Assembly (NCBI RefSeq): GCF_023716485.1
Contig: NZ_CP092418.1
Span: forward strand, 1,657,001-1,721,000
Direction of reading: 5' to 3'
Length of the DNA stretch: 64,000 nucleotides
From: Microbulbifer variabilis
Lineage (GTDB): Bacteria > Pseudomonadota > Gammaproteobacteria > Pseudomonadales > Cellvibrionaceae
In this document: positions 1 through 7,874 of the stretch, piece by piece
How positions within the stretch are numbered: the stretch's first letter is position 1
Layout: every line of letters begins with the position of its first letter
Notes under the pieces: model-generated
Databases searched by the model: none
What the model was told of the DNA's origin: nothing
Seen by the model: the letters and a program-made list of their open reading frames with translations, nothing else
Made by a program: the position numbers and the translations under genes

Positions 1-996
1 GCGCTGCGTGCGCCAGCAGTGAGTGCTCGCAGTGTATTTTCCTTCCGCTCATTGGAGACCTTCCTGCTCGGTAACAATATCCTGCTGATCTTGATTATGG
101 CGATGGTGCTGACTGGCACTTTATATCCGCTGGTGGCAGATGCCTTGAACCTGGGCAAAATCAGTGTTGGTCCTCCCTTCTTCAACCTGTTCTTTGTGCC
201 CCTGATGGTGGTGCTTTGCCTGCTGCTAGGGATGGGGGTGCGTGCGAACTGGAAAGACAGTCGCTGGGACAAGCTTCTCAGCGCCTGGCGCCTGCCATTC
301 CTGGCAGCCCTGGTGGTGGCTCTGGTTTGGCCTCTGGCCTTTGACCATTACCACTGGGGTGCGGTACTCGGCCTCTTTATTGGCGCCTGGGTATTTTGCG
401 CGAGCCTTGCAGATATCGTTTCCAAAACCCGCAATGCCAAATCTTTTGTCGCCGGCCTTAAGCGTCAGCGCGCCAGTTACTACGGGATGCATCTTGCCCA
501 TATAGGCTTGGCAGTGGCAGTGCTGGGGGTAGTGTTAACGACCGTATACAGCGTGGAAGAAGATTTGCGTATGGGTGCTGGCGATAGCCACAAGGTGGCT
601 GGCTATGACTTTGATTTCGGTGGAGTACGCCTGGCACAAGGCCCAAATTACCGTGCTTTCGAGGGCGTGATTCACGTTAGCAAGAATGGCAAGCCGGTTG
701 CAGAGTTATACCCGCAGAAGCGCAATTATTTCTCTGGCGGCAACACGATGACCGAAGCGGCAATTGATACTGGCTTATTCCGTGATATTTACGTTGCCCT
801 CGGCGAGCCATTGGACCGCAGTAATCCCAGTGGGGATTGGGCCGTGCGCCTGCAGTACAAGGCCTTTGTGGTGTGGATTTGGTTGGGTGCCTTGCTAATG
901 GCTATTGGTGGTGGCATTGCCGTGGCGGATAAGCGTTACCGCAAAGCTAGGGCGGCGCGCGAGGCATCTCTCAGCGGTAATTTGGCGGCGGCCTAA
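1..996 (+). CDS. ccmF: Cytochrome c maturation heme lyase subunit CcmF (C-terminal half, cut by window edge)
   Basis: The frame is open from base 1, so the gene begins before the window; 331 residues remain of a protein that is usually about 650. CcmF is the inner-membrane component that, with CcmH, attaches heme to apocytochrome c in the periplasm. The visible part has several strongly hydrophobic segments, a large polar periplasmic stretch (about residues 185-285, starting around VYSVEEDLR) and a last membrane helix before a basic cytoplasmic tail. The next gene, 17 bases on, is ccmG, which is the usual order. The family call is firm; the N-terminal half cannot be judged. Confidence 0.93.
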   Translation, partial: ALRAPAVSARSVFSFRSLETFLLGNNILLILIMAMVLTGTLYPLVADALNLGKISVGPPFFNLFFVPLMVVLCLLLGMGVRANWKDSRWDKLLSAWRLPFLAALVVALVWPLAFDHYHWGAVLGLFIGAWVFCASLADIVSKTRNAKSFVAGLKRQRASYYGMHLAHIGLAVAVLGVVLTTVYSVEEDLRMGAGDSHKVAGYDFDFGGVRLAQGPNYRAFEGVIHVSKNGKPVAELYPQKRNYFSGGNTMTEAAIDTGLFRDIYVALGEPLDRSNPSGDWAVRLQYKAFVVWIWLGALLMAIGGGIAVADKRYRKARAAREASLSGNLAAA

Positions 997-1013
997 GTTT
1001 CGGGAAGAATTAA

Positions 1014-1598
1014 ATGTCGAGATTAAAACTCTTTTTACCCCTGATAATTTTTGTGGCCCTGGCGCTTTTGTTTTGGCGTGGTTTGTTTTTGAATCCCCAG
1101 GAAATGCCTTCGGCATTGCTGAATAAGCCAGTGCCAGAGTTTTCCCTGGAAAAGGTTGCTGATAACAAGCAAGTCATGCAAAAAGGCGACCTGCCTAAGG
1201 GGCCGCACCTTCTCAATGTTTGGGCCACCTGGTGTGTGGCCTGCCGTGTTGAGCACCCCTACCTCAACGCCCTTGCAGAGCAGGGCGTACCTATTATTGG
1301 TGTTAACCTCAAGGATGATGATTCAGCGGCTATAAAATGGCTGGATAAATTTCACAACCCCTATCTCTTTAGCGTTGCCGACAGGGACGGGCGCCTGGCC
1401 CTGGACCTGGGAGTCTTTGGTGCTCCAGAAACCTTCCTGGTGGATGCCGAGGGCACTATCCGTTGTAAACACGTTGGCATCGTGGACGATAAGGTGTGGC
1501 AAACTAAGCTACAGCCACTTTACGAAAAACTAAAAAGCCAGCGCTGGGACGCATTTGCCGGTGACCTATCAGATTCCCTCATCTCCCGTTGTCAGTGA
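1014..1598 (+). CDS. ccmG: Thiol:disulfide interchange protein CcmG/DsbE
   Basis: CcmG is a membrane-anchored periplasmic thioredoxin that keeps the apocytochrome c heme-binding cysteines reduced. The 194-residue product has one N-terminal membrane anchor (about 5-22), a WCVAC redox site (C74, C77) and the conserved GAPET cis-proline loop near 137-141, all expected for the family. It follows ccmF directly. The usual next gene, ccmH, is absent here and lies at 21066. The last codons overlap the start of the yigZ-like gene by up to 44 bases, so the C-terminal end may have been altered when the locus was rearranged; that last point is inference. Confidence 0.94.
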   Translation: MSRLKLFLPLIIFVALALLFWRGLFLNPQEMPSALLNKPVPEFSLEKVADNKQVMQKGDLPKGPHLLNVWATWCVACRVEHPYLNALAEQGVPIIGVNLKDDDSAAIKWLDKFHNPYLFSVADRDGRLALDLGVFGAPETFLVDAEGTIRCKHVGIVDDKVWQTKLQPLYEKLKSQRWDAFAGDLSDSLISRCQ

Positions 1599-2154
1599 GA
1601 CTGAAGAGAAGAAAAGCCGTTTTATCTGTTGGTTGGGACCAGTAACAGATAAAACGGCCTTTCAGCATCAACTCAAACAAATTCGCCAGCAGTACCCGGA
1701 TGCCAGTCATCACTGCACGGCGTTGATTATCGGCAATCCCGCCAACCCCACTATGATGCAATCCGATGATGATGGTGAGCCCGGCGGCAGTGCAGGGCGC
1801 CCAATGCTGGAGCTGCTCCTCAAGCAGGGTGTTGGCAATGTGGGCGCTATAGTGACCCGCTATTTTGGTGGAACCAAATTAGGGGTTGGCGGCCTGATGC
1901 GTGCCTATCGGGGATCGGTGGGTGCTGCTTTACAGGCTATGCCTTTGGAGAGCTTTGTGCCGTTACAGCAGGCTTCTGTATGCTGTGATTTTGCCCAGGA
2001 ATCTCGCTTGCGTTTTCTGGTGGCCCGTCATCAAGGCAGTTGCGGCCAGGCGGATTATGCTAGCAAGGTAACAGTGTCTATTTCTTTACCGCAAGATCAA
2101 TGGCAGTCCCTACGAGAGCTGCTGCTAGCGGAGGCATTTGAGTTTCAGGACTAA
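1555..2154 (+). CDS. yigZ: YigZ/IMPACT family protein
   Basis: The 199-residue product belongs to the YigZ/IMPACT family. The signature segments are DDGEPGGSAGRPM (about 72-84) and VTRYFGGTKLGVGGLMRAY (about 100-118). Eukaryotic IMPACT modulates GCN1/GCN2 signalling; the bacterial role is not settled. Start choice is uncertain: TTG at 1555 overlaps the end of ccmG by 44 bases and an in-frame GTG lies at 1561; no ATG fits near the conserved N-terminus. The overlap suggests co-transcription with ccmFG. The downstream CoA-transferase gene is convergent. Confidence 0.9.
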   Translation: MPVTYQIPSSPVVSETEEKKSRFICWLGPVTDKTAFQHQLKQIRQQYPDASHHCTALIIGNPANPTMMQSDDDGEPGGSAGRPMLELLLKQGVGNVGAIVTRYFGGTKLGVGGLMRAYRGSVGAALQAMPLESFVPLQQASVCCDFAQESRLRFLVARHQGSCGQADYASKVTVSISLPQDQWQSLRELLLAEAFEFQD

Positions 2155-2210
2155 TTTTTCCAGCTTGCTCGAGGTGTTTAAATAATCCCGTAGAAGCTGA
2201 GCTATTTGGG

Positions 2211-3422
2211 CTAGATGATACGTTGTTTGGCGAATTTTCCGATCTCTTCGGCTGAGTAACCCAATTCTTGTAAGATAGACTCATTATCTTCCCCCAAATG
2301 TGGAGCTCGCCGGAATTCTACCGTTTCATCTCCACAGTGTATTGATGGCGCCAGGATTTTGATCTCGTTGCCCGCATCGCTAGTCATGGAGCGAATTCTG
2401 CCGGTTTCCGCAACAAAAGGATTATTCAGGGCTTGCTCTACATCATAAATAGGAGCTGCAGGTACCCGCCCGGTTAGTATCTTGAGCCACTCTGTTGTAG
2501 TTTTTTTTGAGAAAATTTTGTCCAGCTCTGTCGTTAGACTGTCGCGGTGTTTTAAGCGCGCTTTAAAGTCAACAAATCTTGGGTCTTGGCACAGCCCTGA
2601 GTGCCCTACGGCATTGCATAGCTCAACCCAGAATTTTTCCTTATTGCACATCAAGTAAATCCAGTCATCTTTGGTGGTGTATAGCTGGCAGGGGGTTAGG
2701 GAAAAGTGTGCAGAGCGAGGCGGTCTCTGTTGATTGTGACCGGCATTTAATTGCCACATGGCGACGTAACAGAGGTTATACAGCGCGTTATCAAATAAAC
2801 TGACATCTATATCGCGGCCGCGACCCATTTCCTGGGCGCTGAGGATGCCGGATACCAGGGCTAGAGCCATAGCCACTCCCGTAGATAAGTCCACCAAAGA
2901 GAGCCCACAGCGCGTAGGGGGGCTGTCGGGTTCTCCTGTTAATTTGAAATATCCCGCCTCTGCTTGCATGGGGTAATCATAACCGGGCCAGGTTGCTCTG
3001 CTTCCACTCCTGCCATAGGCCGTAAGGTGGGCACACACAATTCGTGGATTAATTTTTCTTAAGGCTTTGTAGGTGATGCCTAGCTTTTCTGGGACATCGC
3101 CGCGAAGGTTACAGCTAACTCCATCGGCAGTGGCAATAAGTTTTTGCAGTATCTGCTGTCCCTCCTCGGTTTTGAGGTTGAGTGACAGGCTTTTTTTATT
3201 GTGGTTAAACCCTTGGAAAAATAAGCTGGTGTTATCCTTGTTTTCCTCCTCCTCTTCGCCTTTTACAAAGTAAGGGCCAACTGTTCGGCCTACATCACCA
3301 CCCTGAGAGACATCTTCCACCTTGATGATTTCCGCACCTAAATTGGCCAAATAGAGTGTGCCAAAAGGACCGGCACCATATTGCTCTACAGCAACTACGC
3401 GTACGCCTTTCAGGGGGAGCAT
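2211..3422 (-). CDS. CaiB/BaiF family (family III) CoA-transferase
   Basis: Family III CoA-transferases move CoA between carboxylic acids through an aspartyl-CoA intermediate. The 403-residue length is normal. The N-terminus LKGVRVVAVEQYGAGPFGT fits the CoA-binding fold, and the motif GYDYPMQAEAG places the likely catalytic aspartate at about residue 149. A run of five glutamates (56-60) is an unusual insertion. It is divergent from a CitE-like lyase and two MaoC hydratases, which suggests it activates a short dicarboxylate (itaconate, mesaconate or citramalate) or shuttles CoA within such a pathway. The substrate cannot be told from the sequence, and carnitine- or formyl-CoA-type activity is not excluded. 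Confidence 0.88.
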   Translation of the reverse strand: MLPLKGVRVVAVEQYGAGPFGTLYLANLGAEIIKVEDVSQGGDVGRTVGPYFVKGEEEEENKDNTSLFFQGFNHNKKSLSLNLKTEEGQQILQKLIATADGVSCNLRGDVPEKLGITYKALRKINPRIVCAHLTAYGRSGSRATWPGYDYPMQAEAGYFKLTGEPDSPPTRCGLSLVDLSTGVAMALALVSGILSAQEMGRGRDIDVSLFDNALYNLCYVAMWQLNAGHNQQRPPRSAHFSLTPCQLYTTKDDWIYLMCNKEKFWVELCNAVGHSGLCQDPRFVDFKARLKHRDSLTTELDKIFSKKTTTEWLKILTGRVPAAPIYDVEQALNNPFVAETGRIRSMTSDAGNEIKILAPSIHCGDETVEFRRAPHLGEDNESILQELGYSAEEIGKFAKQRII

Positions 3423-3607
3423 AGAGTGACATTCCCGATGATTTCTATATTGATGAGTGCAAGTTTAGGTTAGATAAAAAGTGTATAGCGGGAAGGTTCT
3501 TTGCATAGGCAAGGTTATTGCTAAATCTAATGTACCTTTTATTTTAAGGCGGAGGTCGGCTGCTACTATGCATGGGTACAAGAACGGTCGGGGAATGGGT
3601 CCAATAA
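3423..3607. promoter_or_regulatory. Divergent intergenic region between CoA-transferase and lyase genes
   Basis: This 185-base AT-rich gap separates two divergent genes and must hold the promoters for both. I could not identify a convincing pair of -35/-10 hexamers or an operator by eye. Confidence 0.4.
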
Positions 3608-4468
3608 GTGAATACTACTGCCATGCATTTAAAGAAGAGCTTTCTTTGTCGCAGCATTTTATTTGTGCCTGCCAGTCGACCGGATAGATATCAAAAAGCC
3701 TTCACGAGTGGCGCAGATATAGCCTGTGTAGATTTAGAGGACGCCGTCGCCCCAAAGTTTAAAAATGCGGCGCGACAGAATGTAGCAGAATTTTTTCCAC
3801 CGCCAGACACTCAATCGTCCTTGAGAGCGCTGCGTATCAATCAATTGTCATCAGAGGCGGGGTTAAGGGATGTTTTGTTACTGTTGGGGCAGGGGCCAAA
3901 ACCAGATATTGTAATTCTCCCCAAAGTGGAATCTGCCGAAGAAATCACCTGGTTTAATGACTTGATGGCGCCCGTTGAGCAATCAATCGGGCTTTTGCCG
4001 CTGGTTGAATCGGCAAAAGGCCTGCAGAACAGTTTGGATATTGCCAGTTCCGATAATGTACTGGCCATTGGTTTTGGTTTTGCAGACTTTTGCGCAGAAG
4101 TGGGGGCAGATATAAGCTGGGAATCTTTACGTTATGCTAGGGGGCGTATTCTACAGGCTGCGGCATACGCGAATATAGATGCTGTGGATGGCCCATATCT
4201 GGATCTAGAGGATCTTGAGGGTTTGTTACAGGAAACCCAAAATGTAGCCGCATTAGGTTTTCGAGGAAAAATAGTTTTGCATCCAAGGCAAATCGACCCT
4301 GTTCACCAAGGGCTTTCCCCCACAGAAGAAACTGTGCAAAGAGCGCGAAAAATCGTGCAGGCGTTTAAAGAGAACCCCAGTGGTGTAGTGGTGGTTGATG
4401 GGCGCATGGTGGATCTACCAGTGGTAGAACGGGCGAGAAAATTGGTTACCTTGGTAGATAGACAGTAA
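3608..4468 (+). CDS. HpcH/HpaI (CitE-like) CoA ester lyase
   Basis: The 286-residue product is a CitE-type TIM-barrel lyase. It shows RSILFVPASRPDRYQKA (about 15-31), VDLEDAV (41-47), LPKVESA (104-110), PLVESAKG (131-138) and RGKIVLHPRQI near the C-terminus, which covers the Mg-binding and CoA-binding landmarks of malyl-, beta-methylmalyl- and citramalyl-CoA lyases. Its length fits a stand-alone lyase rather than the citrate lyase beta subunit, and no citD or citF lies nearby. GTG 3608 and ATG 3623 are both possible starts. With the MaoC genes downstream it probably cleaves a hydroxy-dicarboxyl-CoA to acetyl- or propionyl-CoA plus pyruvate or glyoxylate; which one is not decidable here. Confidence 0.87.
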   Translation: MNTTAMHLKKSFLCRSILFVPASRPDRYQKAFTSGADIACVDLEDAVAPKFKNAARQNVAEFFPPPDTQSSLRALRINQLSSEAGLRDVLLLLGQGPKPDIVILPKVESAEEITWFNDLMAPVEQSIGLLPLVESAKGLQNSLDIASSDNVLAIGFGFADFCAEVGADISWESLRYARGRILQAAAYANIDAVDGPYLDLEDLEGLLQETQNVAALGFRGKIVLHPRQIDPVHQGLSPTEETVQRARKIVQAFKENPSGVVVVDGRMVDLPVVERARKLVTLVDRQ

Positions 4469-4513
4469 TTCAAGCAAGACTACCGGTATTAATGCCTAAA
4501 ACAGAGGGCTCTT

Positions 4514-5041
4514 ATGGATCGATATCGTTTCCCCGCGTATATTTTTCTTGGTAATAATCGCTACCGGGAGCGTTATGGTTTGGATTTCGAGGATTTTAAG
4601 GTGGGGCAGGTTTTTCGTCACCGACCGGGGGTGACGATCAGTCAGCAAGATAATGTCGAAGAATGTGTGAATACTTTTAACCAGGCGATGATTCATTTTG
4701 ATGAGTACTATGCCGAACACACCGAATTTAAAAGACCTCTCATTAATACTACTCTGATCGTTCAGCGCTTAATGGGTATGATTTGGAAAACTTACTACCG
4801 ACGCAAGAGAATTGTTGAGTGGGGTAGTATTGATATGCTGGCTCCGGTATTTGGAGGTGATACTTTATATGCCGAGAGTGAAGTGCTGTTTGTCGGTGCC
4901 AATCTGAAAGATTCGGAGTCTGGCCTGATTGAGATTTTACTGAGCGGCTCCAATCAAAAACAACAAAAAACTTGTGAGATACGTTGTACCATGCTGCTTT
5001 ACAAGCGAGAACATCTGCCATTTTCCGCAAAAAATTATTGA
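4514..5041 (+). CDS. MaoC-like single hot-dog hydratase, resembling the second domain of mesaconyl-CoA hydratase
   Basis: The 175-residue product has one MaoC hot-dog domain. It begins YGLDFEDFKVGQVFRHRPG (about 22-40) and contains FGGDTLYAESEVLFVG (about 117-132), the segment shared by mesaconyl-C1-CoA hydratase/beta-methylmalyl-CoA dehydratase proteins. From memory of those roughly 350-residue tandem proteins, the middle TFNQAMIHFDEYYAEHTEF resembles their second domain. The next gene looks like their first domain, so the two may form one heterodimeric hydratase. It follows the lyase gene by 45 bases on the same strand. Enzyme class is fairly safe; the substrate is inferred. Confidence 0.8.
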   Translation: MDRYRFPAYIFLGNNRYRERYGLDFEDFKVGQVFRHRPGVTISQQDNVEECVNTFNQAMIHFDEYYAEHTEFKRPLINTTLIVQRLMGMIWKTYYRRKRIVEWGSIDMLAPVFGGDTLYAESEVLFVGANLKDSESGLIEILLSGSNQKQQKTCEIRCTMLLYKREHLPFSAKNY

Positions 5042-5066
5042 TTACTATTTTGCTTGGGAGAGAGTT

Positions 5067-5585
5067 GTGAAGGATTCGTTGCATTTTCTCAGGGAGGTTG
5101 AGCCAAATACCTATATCGAAACCTGTGGCGTTGACTTTGAAGATTTCGAAGAAGGGCAGGTATTCGAGCACCGGCCAGGCCATACTTTCTCTGAGGCTAG
5201 CTGCTTACGCTATGCGCGCCACTCTTTTGATTTGAGCCCTGGATATTCTGACCAACGCTACGCTCGTAGAGTTTATGGTGACAGAGTTAGAGTGCCTGAG
5301 ACCTTTGTTTTGAGTGCAATGGCTTTGACAACCCGGACATTTGGTAAAGTGGTTGCCAACTTGAGCATGGTAAATTGCAAAGTGGATGCGGTTTACGCTG
5401 GAGATACTTTATATTTGGAGTCGGAAGTATTGGGTAAGCGAAAATCCAAATCACGCCCCGATCAAGGTTTACTGCATGTTAGTTCCCTTGCTCTCAACCA
5501 ACATGGTGCCTGCGTATGTTCTTTTGAGCGTAAGCTATTGATCTATCGACGCAATCTTGGGCCCTATGAAAGGGCTGGATATTAA
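5067..5585 (+). CDS. MaoC-like single hot-dog hydratase, resembling the first domain of mesaconyl-CoA hydratase
   Basis: I chose GTG 5067 because a GGGAGAG Shine-Dalgarno sits just upstream; an in-frame extension to 4974 would overlap the previous gene and reads as non-conserved. The resulting 172 residues start VKDSLHFLREVEPN. The core has VDFEDFEEGQVFEHRPG, TTRTFGKVVANLSMVNCKV and YAGDTLYLESEVLGKRKSKS, ending LNQHGACVCSFERKLLIYRR. This order matches the first hot-dog domain of tandem mesaconyl-C1-CoA hydratases as I remember them. It is 25 bases downstream of its partner and likely co-transcribed. Alternative: a generic MaoC dehydratase of an unrelated degradation pathway. Confidence 0.8.
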   Translation: MKDSLHFLREVEPNTYIETCGVDFEDFEEGQVFEHRPGHTFSEASCLRYARHSFDLSPGYSDQRYARRVYGDRVRVPETFVLSAMALTTRTFGKVVANLSMVNCKVDAVYAGDTLYLESEVLGKRKSKSRPDQGLLHVSSLALNQHGACVCSFERKLLIYRRNLGPYERAGY

Positions 5586-5628
5586 CTTCGATACAATCGA
5601 GAAGCTCCAGATTCTTGTTCAAGAGCGC

Positions 5629-6363
5629 CTACAAGAATTCCTGATGTTCAACCAATGTGATAATGCCCTCCCTGTGGGACCTATAGGTTCCTGAAAACAG
5701 CTGCCCTTTACTGACAGCGGTACACAGATCGCACTTGATAGTTAATACTAATTTGTGGTTTTTACAGTCAATATGCACTATTTCGGCATCGAGAAAATCG
5801 AAGTATTGCTTAACAGTAGGGTAGAGTGCCTTAAATAAGCTCTCTTTAGTAGAAAAGGCAATGGTCATCCACTGTCGGAAGGGTAACCCGCTTTTACTAA
5901 GGAGGGCTTCCTCTGCTCGGTTGATTATATGGCTTTTTATTTCATTCGCAGTGTTTATAGCGATTGTCGGCTCATAATCAATGCCTAGGGCCTGTGGCTT
6001 ATTGTTTATGGCACATATGGCAAGGTTATCCGCATGGGTGATAGAGCCTGCGATATCTGCTGGCCATAGAGGGCTTCGGTTGGGGCCAATGGGTATAGGT
6101 GTGTTCATAAGCCCAAAATAACTTAGTGCAAGGTGCGCACAATACCTGCCTGCAAGGAATTCGGCTTTGCGTTTTTTATAAGCGTGGGTGATTTCAGATG
6201 GGAATTGGATACCCAGCTTTGAAAACAAATCATCCTGATAATTGTCCTGGTCGAATTGGCATTCCAGTACCAGGCCTGAAAAATTCAGGGGCTTAATGGG
6301 TGAAGCATCTGTAATAAATCCAAATTTATAGTTTAAAGGTGCTTCTTGCTTGGTGTGTAACAT
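5629..6363 (-). CDS. 4'-phosphopantetheinyl transferase, Sfp/EntD superfamily
   Basis: This enzyme class transfers phosphopantetheine from CoA to carrier proteins. The 244-residue product has the expected landmarks: RKAEFLAGRYCA (about 65-76), GSITHADN (106-113), GIDYEP (127-132, Mg-binding Asp129 and Glu131) and FSTKESLFKAL (170-180, with the KE...K motif). GIDYEP replaces the more usual GIDIE. No polyketide or peptide synthetase is in the window, so its carrier-protein target is elsewhere. It is convergent with the MaoC genes, with a 43-base gap. Confidence 0.9.
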   Translation of the reverse strand: MLHTKQEAPLNYKFGFITDASPIKPLNFSGLVLECQFDQDNYQDDLFSKLGIQFPSEITHAYKKRKAEFLAGRYCAHLALSYFGLMNTPIPIGPNRSPLWPADIAGSITHADNLAICAINNKPQALGIDYEPTIAINTANEIKSHIINRAEEALLSKSGLPFRQWMTIAFSTKESLFKALYPTVKQYFDFLDAEIVHIDCKNHKLVLTIKCDLCTAVSKGQLFSGTYRSHREGIITLVEHQEFL

Positions 6364-6577
6364 TACGGCTATTGATGCTTGTGGCTGCTGCCTCTACCTG
6401 CTTGTAGAGTGAGTTTTACAAAGTAAAATTTTGTAAGACATTCTGCCATAGAGCAGTTGCCGATGCAGCTGTACTTGGCTGCACCGGGGCATGTTGTATG
6501 AATGACTATGCTCCAGAACTAAAAATCAGTAATTTTTATGGGAGCCGGATGCATCTAATTAAAAAAGCCAGTAAGGG

Positions 6578-7261
6578 CTATTTTTGGCGTAAATCTGCCA
6601 CAATCGTTCCAAAACTCCGTGCCTCCTCCTCATGAGCGGTCTCCCTCCAGGGTTCTTGAATCGCATCCGCTATCCACTTTTGCATTGAAGGAAGATTGTG
6701 AATCAGCTCAATATACTGCTTCGCGGTTTTGCTAACAGGTAAATGATAGTTTTTGGCCCTAATTGTTACTGGAGCAAAGAAGGCGTCGACAGCGGTAAAT
6801 TCCTCGCCAGCCAAAAATGGTCCGCCGAATCTCTGGATACCTTCATTCCATAACTCATCAATCCGCTTGATATCTTTTTGCAGGGGCTCTGAAATTTCAT
6901 GCAGCTCAACGCTTAGGCCGCAGTTCATTGGGCAGATATTTCTCAGCGTAGAAAAACCAGAATGCATTTCTGCGGAAGCGCTGCGTGACCAGGCACGAGT
7001 TACTCGCTCACTCGGCCAGACCTGCGGGAAGTCTTCGGCAATGTACTCAGTAATCGCTAGGGAATCCCAAATCGTCACGTCTTCTGTTTTCAGACAGGGC
7101 ACTTGTCCGGTTGGAGAGAAGCCGTGAAATTTTTCCCAACTGCCGCCTTCCTCAAAGGTAACCAGCTTTTCATTAAAAGGTATCTCCAAATGGTGCATCA
7201 ACAACCAAGGTCTAAGAGACCAGGAGGAGTAGTTTTTATTTCCAATAAACAATTGATACAT
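6578..7261 (-). CDS. Glutathione S-transferase family protein
   Basis: The 227-residue product has an N-terminal thioredoxin-like domain with NKNYSSWSLRPWLLM (about 8-22), PTGQVPCLKTEDV (about 50-62) and WDSLAITEYIAE (about 65-76), followed by an alpha-helical C-terminal domain. The SSWS stretch near the expected active site suggests a serine-type enzyme such as the YfcF or zeta-like groups. It presumably conjugates or reduces small electrophiles in the cytoplasm; the substrate is unknown. The 214-base upstream neighbour gap to the PPTase gene (6364-6577) holds nothing I could recognise. Confidence 0.88.
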   Translation of the reverse strand: MYQLFIGNKNYSSWSLRPWLLMHHLEIPFNEKLVTFEEGGSWEKFHGFSPTGQVPCLKTEDVTIWDSLAITEYIAEDFPQVWPSERVTRAWSRSASAEMHSGFSTLRNICPMNCGLSVELHEISEPLQKDIKRIDELWNEGIQRFGGPFLAGEEFTAVDAFFAPVTIRAKNYHLPVSKTAKQYIELIHNLPSMQKWIADAIQEPWRETAHEEEARSFGTIVADLRQK

Positions 7262-7581
7262 AAGCTTCCTCTATATGTAGTTTTGGTGTTGGAGACATGG
7301 TTGGACAGCGGTTTTTGGCTTCCATCATCGCCGGACGATATCTGATCAATATCACTGCCTGAGGAATAGTATCCTCATAATTGCTATCCGCTGCGATTGG
7401 CCTGAAGGCCAATTAGCGCTAACTTTGCGCCAATGACGTTTTCTTTGTGGTTTAGTCGGAACGTGCAAGGAATTTGGTTATAGGAGTGGAGACCAGCATG
7501 ACAGGAAAGGGGGAGACTTTACACGTAGACATATTGGCACACAGTGAGGTTGCACAGGTTGAATTGGGGTGTCCTACATAG
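7262..7581. other. Gene-free stretch with one short hairpin
   Basis: No convincing reading frame is present. The clearest structure is a 7-bp hairpin at 7396-7413 (ATTGGCC, loop TGAA, GGCCAAT). Since the following segment is an AraC remnant, part of this stretch may be the decayed upstream part of that gene, but I could not recover recognisable coding from it. Confidence 0.4.
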
Positions 7582-7830
7582 AAAGGCGCTGGAGTCGGTG
7601 AGTTATCAGCCCAGCTGGTCGGTTTTGAAAGTTGCACCACTCTTCGTCACTACTTTCGCAGAGCCTTCGGGGTTTCAGCCAGTCAGTACCGCGGGAAGTT
7701 TTCTGCTGAAGTCGGGTTCTCTGGTGTTTTGGCGTTAGGGACAGCGATATACGTACTCCGGTATGGCTGGAGCAAGGCCTGGAAGTGGATCCCTTCGGCT
7801 GATACAACCTCGGGCGCGAACAGGTTATGA
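7582..7830 (+). pseudogene. Remnant of an AraC-family regulator (C-terminal HTH end)
   Basis: The frame that starts after the TAG at 7579-7581 reads GELSAQLVGFESCTTLRHYF and then RRAFGVSASQYRGKF. This is the classical end of an AraC/GlxA-type DNA-binding domain, where GF-S--TLRR-FRR--GVSP--YR--F is conserved. There is no start codon, no first HTH and no ligand-binding domain upstream, and the frame runs on for about 40 non-conserved residues. I read it as a dead gene fragment. It lies just upstream of trpS. Confidence 0.65.
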
Positions 7831-7874
7831 TTCCTCCTCTATTGCCTGAACTCAGTACGGAAAACGAAGGATTT

